From assembly GCA_964461005.1 (NCBI GenBank), contig CAYWQQ010000026.1, positions 1-7,650 on the forward strand: 7,650 nt of DNA, written 5' to 3'. Both the position numbers and the translations under genes were made by a program. The stretch's first letter is position 1. Each line of letters starts with the position of its first letter. Origin of the DNA: JAAZBI01 sp964461005. GTDB lineage: Bacteria; Bacillota_I; Bacilli_A; RF39; UBA660. Positions 6,698-7,650 of this stretch are shown in pieces. A model generated the notes under the pieces. That model worked only from the letters and a program-made list of their open reading frames with translations, was not told the DNA's origin and did not search any database.

Positions 6698-6741
6698 AAA
6701 ATAAAAACATTTGTCTTCCCTGTTCAGGGACGAATAAATGT
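6698..6741 (-). terminator. T-box regulatory terminator
   Basis: The arms ACATTT...TCCCTG (6741-6725) and CAGGGA...AAATGT (6722-6707) form a long, slightly imperfect hairpin with a 2-nt centre. It is followed by the run TTTTATTTT, which ends exactly at the tRNA-Asn 5' end. Its upstream arm contains the TCCC that competes for pairing with the T-box AGGG. Confidence 0.93.
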
Positions 6742-6927
6742 ATCCGCGGTACCACCCTAATTATCATTAATGATCTCTCTTTGATTATAACGATATCAAA
6801 CCGACTTGTTCTACTTAATTTCGACAAGTTACTCCAAGGCGTTTTTCTTATTAATCTTTGTTACTAGATTTCACCATCCTAGCTCTCTAAAAACCTTTTT
6901 AATAATACTCTTCCTCTTCACAGTATA
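6698..6927 (-). promoter_or_regulatory. T-box riboswitch, Asn specifier, controlling tRNA-Asn x2 and gatCAB-aspS
   Basis: This leader RNA binds tRNA and antiterminates when the tRNA is uncharged. Stem I has AGAGTA and GAA of the loop-E specifier motif, the AGAGAG element, and a distal hairpin (CTAG...CTAG) with a GGTGA loop. The specifier is AAC at 6843-6841: GAAA-AAC-GCCTTGGAG lines up with GAAA-GGC-ATTCTTGAG of the B. subtilis glyQS leader. Further hairpins are ACTTGT/ACAAGT (6829-6824, 6809-6804) and TTTGAT/ATCAAA (6800-6795, 6785-6780). The T-box core AGGGTGGTACCGCGG is at 6758-6744, and its TGGT bulge would pair with the GCCA end using one G-U pair. CGTCCCT (in the terminator arm) can pair with AGGG of the core to form the antiterminator. 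Residues beyond the core motifs were matched by eye. Confidence 0.95.
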
Positions 6928-6933
6928 TAAAAA

Positions 6934-6962
6934 ATTATATATTTTATTTACTTGATTGTCAA
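6934..6962 (-). promoter_or_regulatory. Housekeeping promoter of the T-box operon
   Basis: A consensus sigma-A-type promoter: TTGACA at 6962-6957, a 17-bp spacer, and TATAAT at 6939-6934. The transcript would start near 6927, just before the T-box leader. Both hexamers are perfect, so initiation is expected to be strong and control to occur mainly at the T-box terminator. Confidence 0.93.
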
Positions 6963-6975
6963 GCAAATAAAGGTT

Positions 6976-7009
6976 AAAAGAACTGTTTTAAATTGTTAAC
7001 AGTTCTTTT
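6976..7009 (-). terminator. frr terminator overlapping its stop codon
   Basis: A 12-bp perfect stem (AAAAGAACTGTT at 7009-6998 with AACAGTTCTTTT at 6987-6976) closes a 10-nt loop holding the frr TAA. The U-rich part is mostly within the 3' arm (TTCTTTT), then AACCTTTATT, so it may be less efficient than the other hairpins. It separates frr from the T-box promoter that follows. Confidence 0.7.
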
Positions 7010-7530
7010 TCTTTTGCTTTTAATTTTTCTTCAATTTTTTGATTATAAAGATTTACTACTTCTTGTACTCTTTCGATTTCTCTTTCTTTTAAATCTTCTG
7101 ATATTTCCGTTTTTTTAATAGAGTTATTTATATCTTGACGGATAGTTCTAATTGCTACTTTTGCCTCTTCAGCCATTACTTTTACTTGCTTAACAAAATC
7201 AATTCTTTTTTCTTCAGTTAATGGTGGAAAATTTAATATTATTTGTTCTCCATTATTGTTTGGAGTTAATCCTAAATTAGACTCAAAAATAGCTTTTTCA
7301 ATTGCTCCTAAATTATTTTTATCAAAAGGTTTAATAGCAATTGTTCTAGCTTCTGGTACAGATATGTTTGCAACATGTAATAATGGTGTATCTGCTCCAT
7401 AATATTGTATGGTTATTCCATCAAGAATTGTAGCACTAGCACGACCAGCACGAACATTTGAAAATCTTTTTTCCATATTTTCAATAGCTTTATCCATTTT
7501 TTCTTCAGTATTTAAATTTAATTCATTCAT
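6988..7530 (-). CDS. frr: Ribosome recycling factor
   Basis: RRF acts with EF-G to split the post-termination ribosome in the cytosol. With the ATG at 7530 the protein has 180 residues, slightly short of the usual 185; the deficit is in the C-terminal helical part. Family motifs are VRAGRA (26-31), YYGADTPL (43-50), NISVPEARTIAIKPFD (55-70), ESNLGLTPNNNG (83-94), PLTEEKR (103-109) and KVAIRTIRQD (124-133). A GTG three codons upstream is in frame, but it lies within the Shine-Dalgarno AGGTGAT, so the ATG is the better start. It follows tsf as in the common rpsB-tsf-pyrH-frr cluster, but pyrH is missing here. Confidence 0.97.
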   Translation of the reverse strand: MNELNLNTEEKMDKAIENMEKRFSNVRAGRASATILDGITIQYYGADTPLLHVANISVPEARTIAIKPFDKNNLGAIEKAIFESNLGLTPNNNGEQIILNFPPLTEEKRIDFVKQVKVMAEEAKVAIRTIRQDINNSIKKTEISEDLKEREIERVQEVVNLYNQKIEEKLKAKEKELLTI

Positions 7531-7547
7531 TCTAATCACCTATTCAT

Positions 7548-7553
7548 ATTATA
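7548..7553 (-). promoter_or_regulatory. Possible -10 box for frr
   Basis: A perfect TATAAT lies between the tsf hairpin and frr, but no good -35 box is visible 16-18 bp upstream, where the hairpin sits. Transcription from it would start about 11 nt before the frr ATG, leaving a leader that is little more than the Shine-Dalgarno. It may be a weak promoter or AT-rich chance. Confidence 0.35.
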
Positions 7554-7577
7554 CAATAAAAGGACTAAAAAGTCCTT
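7551..7577 (-). terminator. Hairpin after tsf, possible terminator
   Basis: AAGGACT (7577-7571), a TTTT loop and AGTCCTT (7566-7560) form a 7-bp stem followed on the minus strand by TTATTGTAT, a weak U-tract. On the plus strand the same hairpin is followed by eight T, a stronger tail, but no plus-strand gene is visible that would use it. It probably gives partial termination between tsf and frr. Confidence 0.55.
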
Positions 7578-7584
7578 ATTTTTT

Positions 7585-7650
7585 TTATTTATTTATTTGA
7601 TTCATTACTTCTTCAGCAAAGTTATCTTGTCTTTTTTCAATTCCTTCGCC
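7585..7650 (-). CDS. tsf: Elongation factor Ts, C-terminal end only
   Basis: The last 21 codons and a TAA stop (7587-7585) of a gene entering from the right edge. The residues GEGIEKRQDNFAEEVMNQI match the C-terminus of Bacillus-type EF-Ts, which recycles EF-Tu by nucleotide exchange. The piece is short, but this tail is highly characteristic and its position just before frr agrees with the usual cluster. The rest lies outside the window. Confidence 0.88.
   Translation of the reverse strand, partial: GEGIEKRQDNFAEEVMNQINK

Noticed and set aside
6765..6776. 12-bp palindrome ATCATTAATGAT as a DNA-binding operator
   Set aside because: It lies inside the T-box leader between the stem III hairpin and the T-box core and is better explained as RNA structure or linker.
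7531..7539. GTG start for frr three codons upstream
   Set aside because: This GTG is part of the AGGTGAT Shine-Dalgarno; the ATG at 7530 is correctly spaced and matches the family N-terminus.
7409..7600. Plus-strand open frame of 63 codons
   Set aside because: It is a shadow of the frr 5' end and the tsf-frr gap, with a low-complexity hydrophobic product.
1..7650. CRISPR array, insertion sequence, or phage attachment site
   Set aside because: No repeat-spacer pattern, transposase or terminal inverted repeats were seen. The tandem tRNA genes could host integration, but no integrase or broken tRNA 3' copy is present.

Overview
The window is AT-rich, densely packed DNA from a low-GC Bacillota relative. 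Gene content and sequence style point to Bacilli or Mollicutes-neighbouring gut lineages; this placement is inferred. Every tryptophan codon I checked is TGG, so the standard bacterial code fits, not the UGA=Trp code of Mycoplasma. All recognised genes lie on the minus strand, so the window is best read from high to low coordinates.

From right to left: the last 21 codons of tsf (EF-Ts) and a hairpin; frr (ribosome recycling factor) with a terminator overlapping its stop codon; then a textbook promoter (TTGACA, 17 bp, TATAAT) driving a T-box riboswitch whose specifier reads AAC (Asn). The T-box terminator directly abuts two tandem tRNA-Asn(GUU) genes. These are followed by a second strong intrinsic-terminator-like hairpin, and then gatC, gatA, gatB and aspS, which overlap or nearly touch. 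A terminator overlaps the end of aspS. The left 1.5 kb is the 5' part of a separate gene for a very large type IV pilin-like protein carrying GLUG-type beta-helix modules; it runs off the window.

The central operon looks like a self-contained, tRNA-Asn-responsive unit for indirect Asn-tRNA synthesis. AspRS with a non-discriminating-type signature (His36) would put Asp on tRNA-Asn, and GatCAB would amidate it. Uncharged tRNA-Asn would be sensed by the T-box, which controls the enzymes and also the tRNA-Asn genes themselves. Two points are odd. Both tRNA-Asn genes start with G1-C72 instead of the U1-A72 pair that bacterial GatCAB is known to favour, and the second copy has a C5-U68 mismatch in its acceptor stem. 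A strong hairpin with a U-run between the tRNAs and gatC would also uncouple tRNA output from enzyme output.

Other points: pyrH is absent from its usual place between tsf and frr, and the AspRS resembles the alphaproteobacterial-style subgroup more than the Bacillus one.
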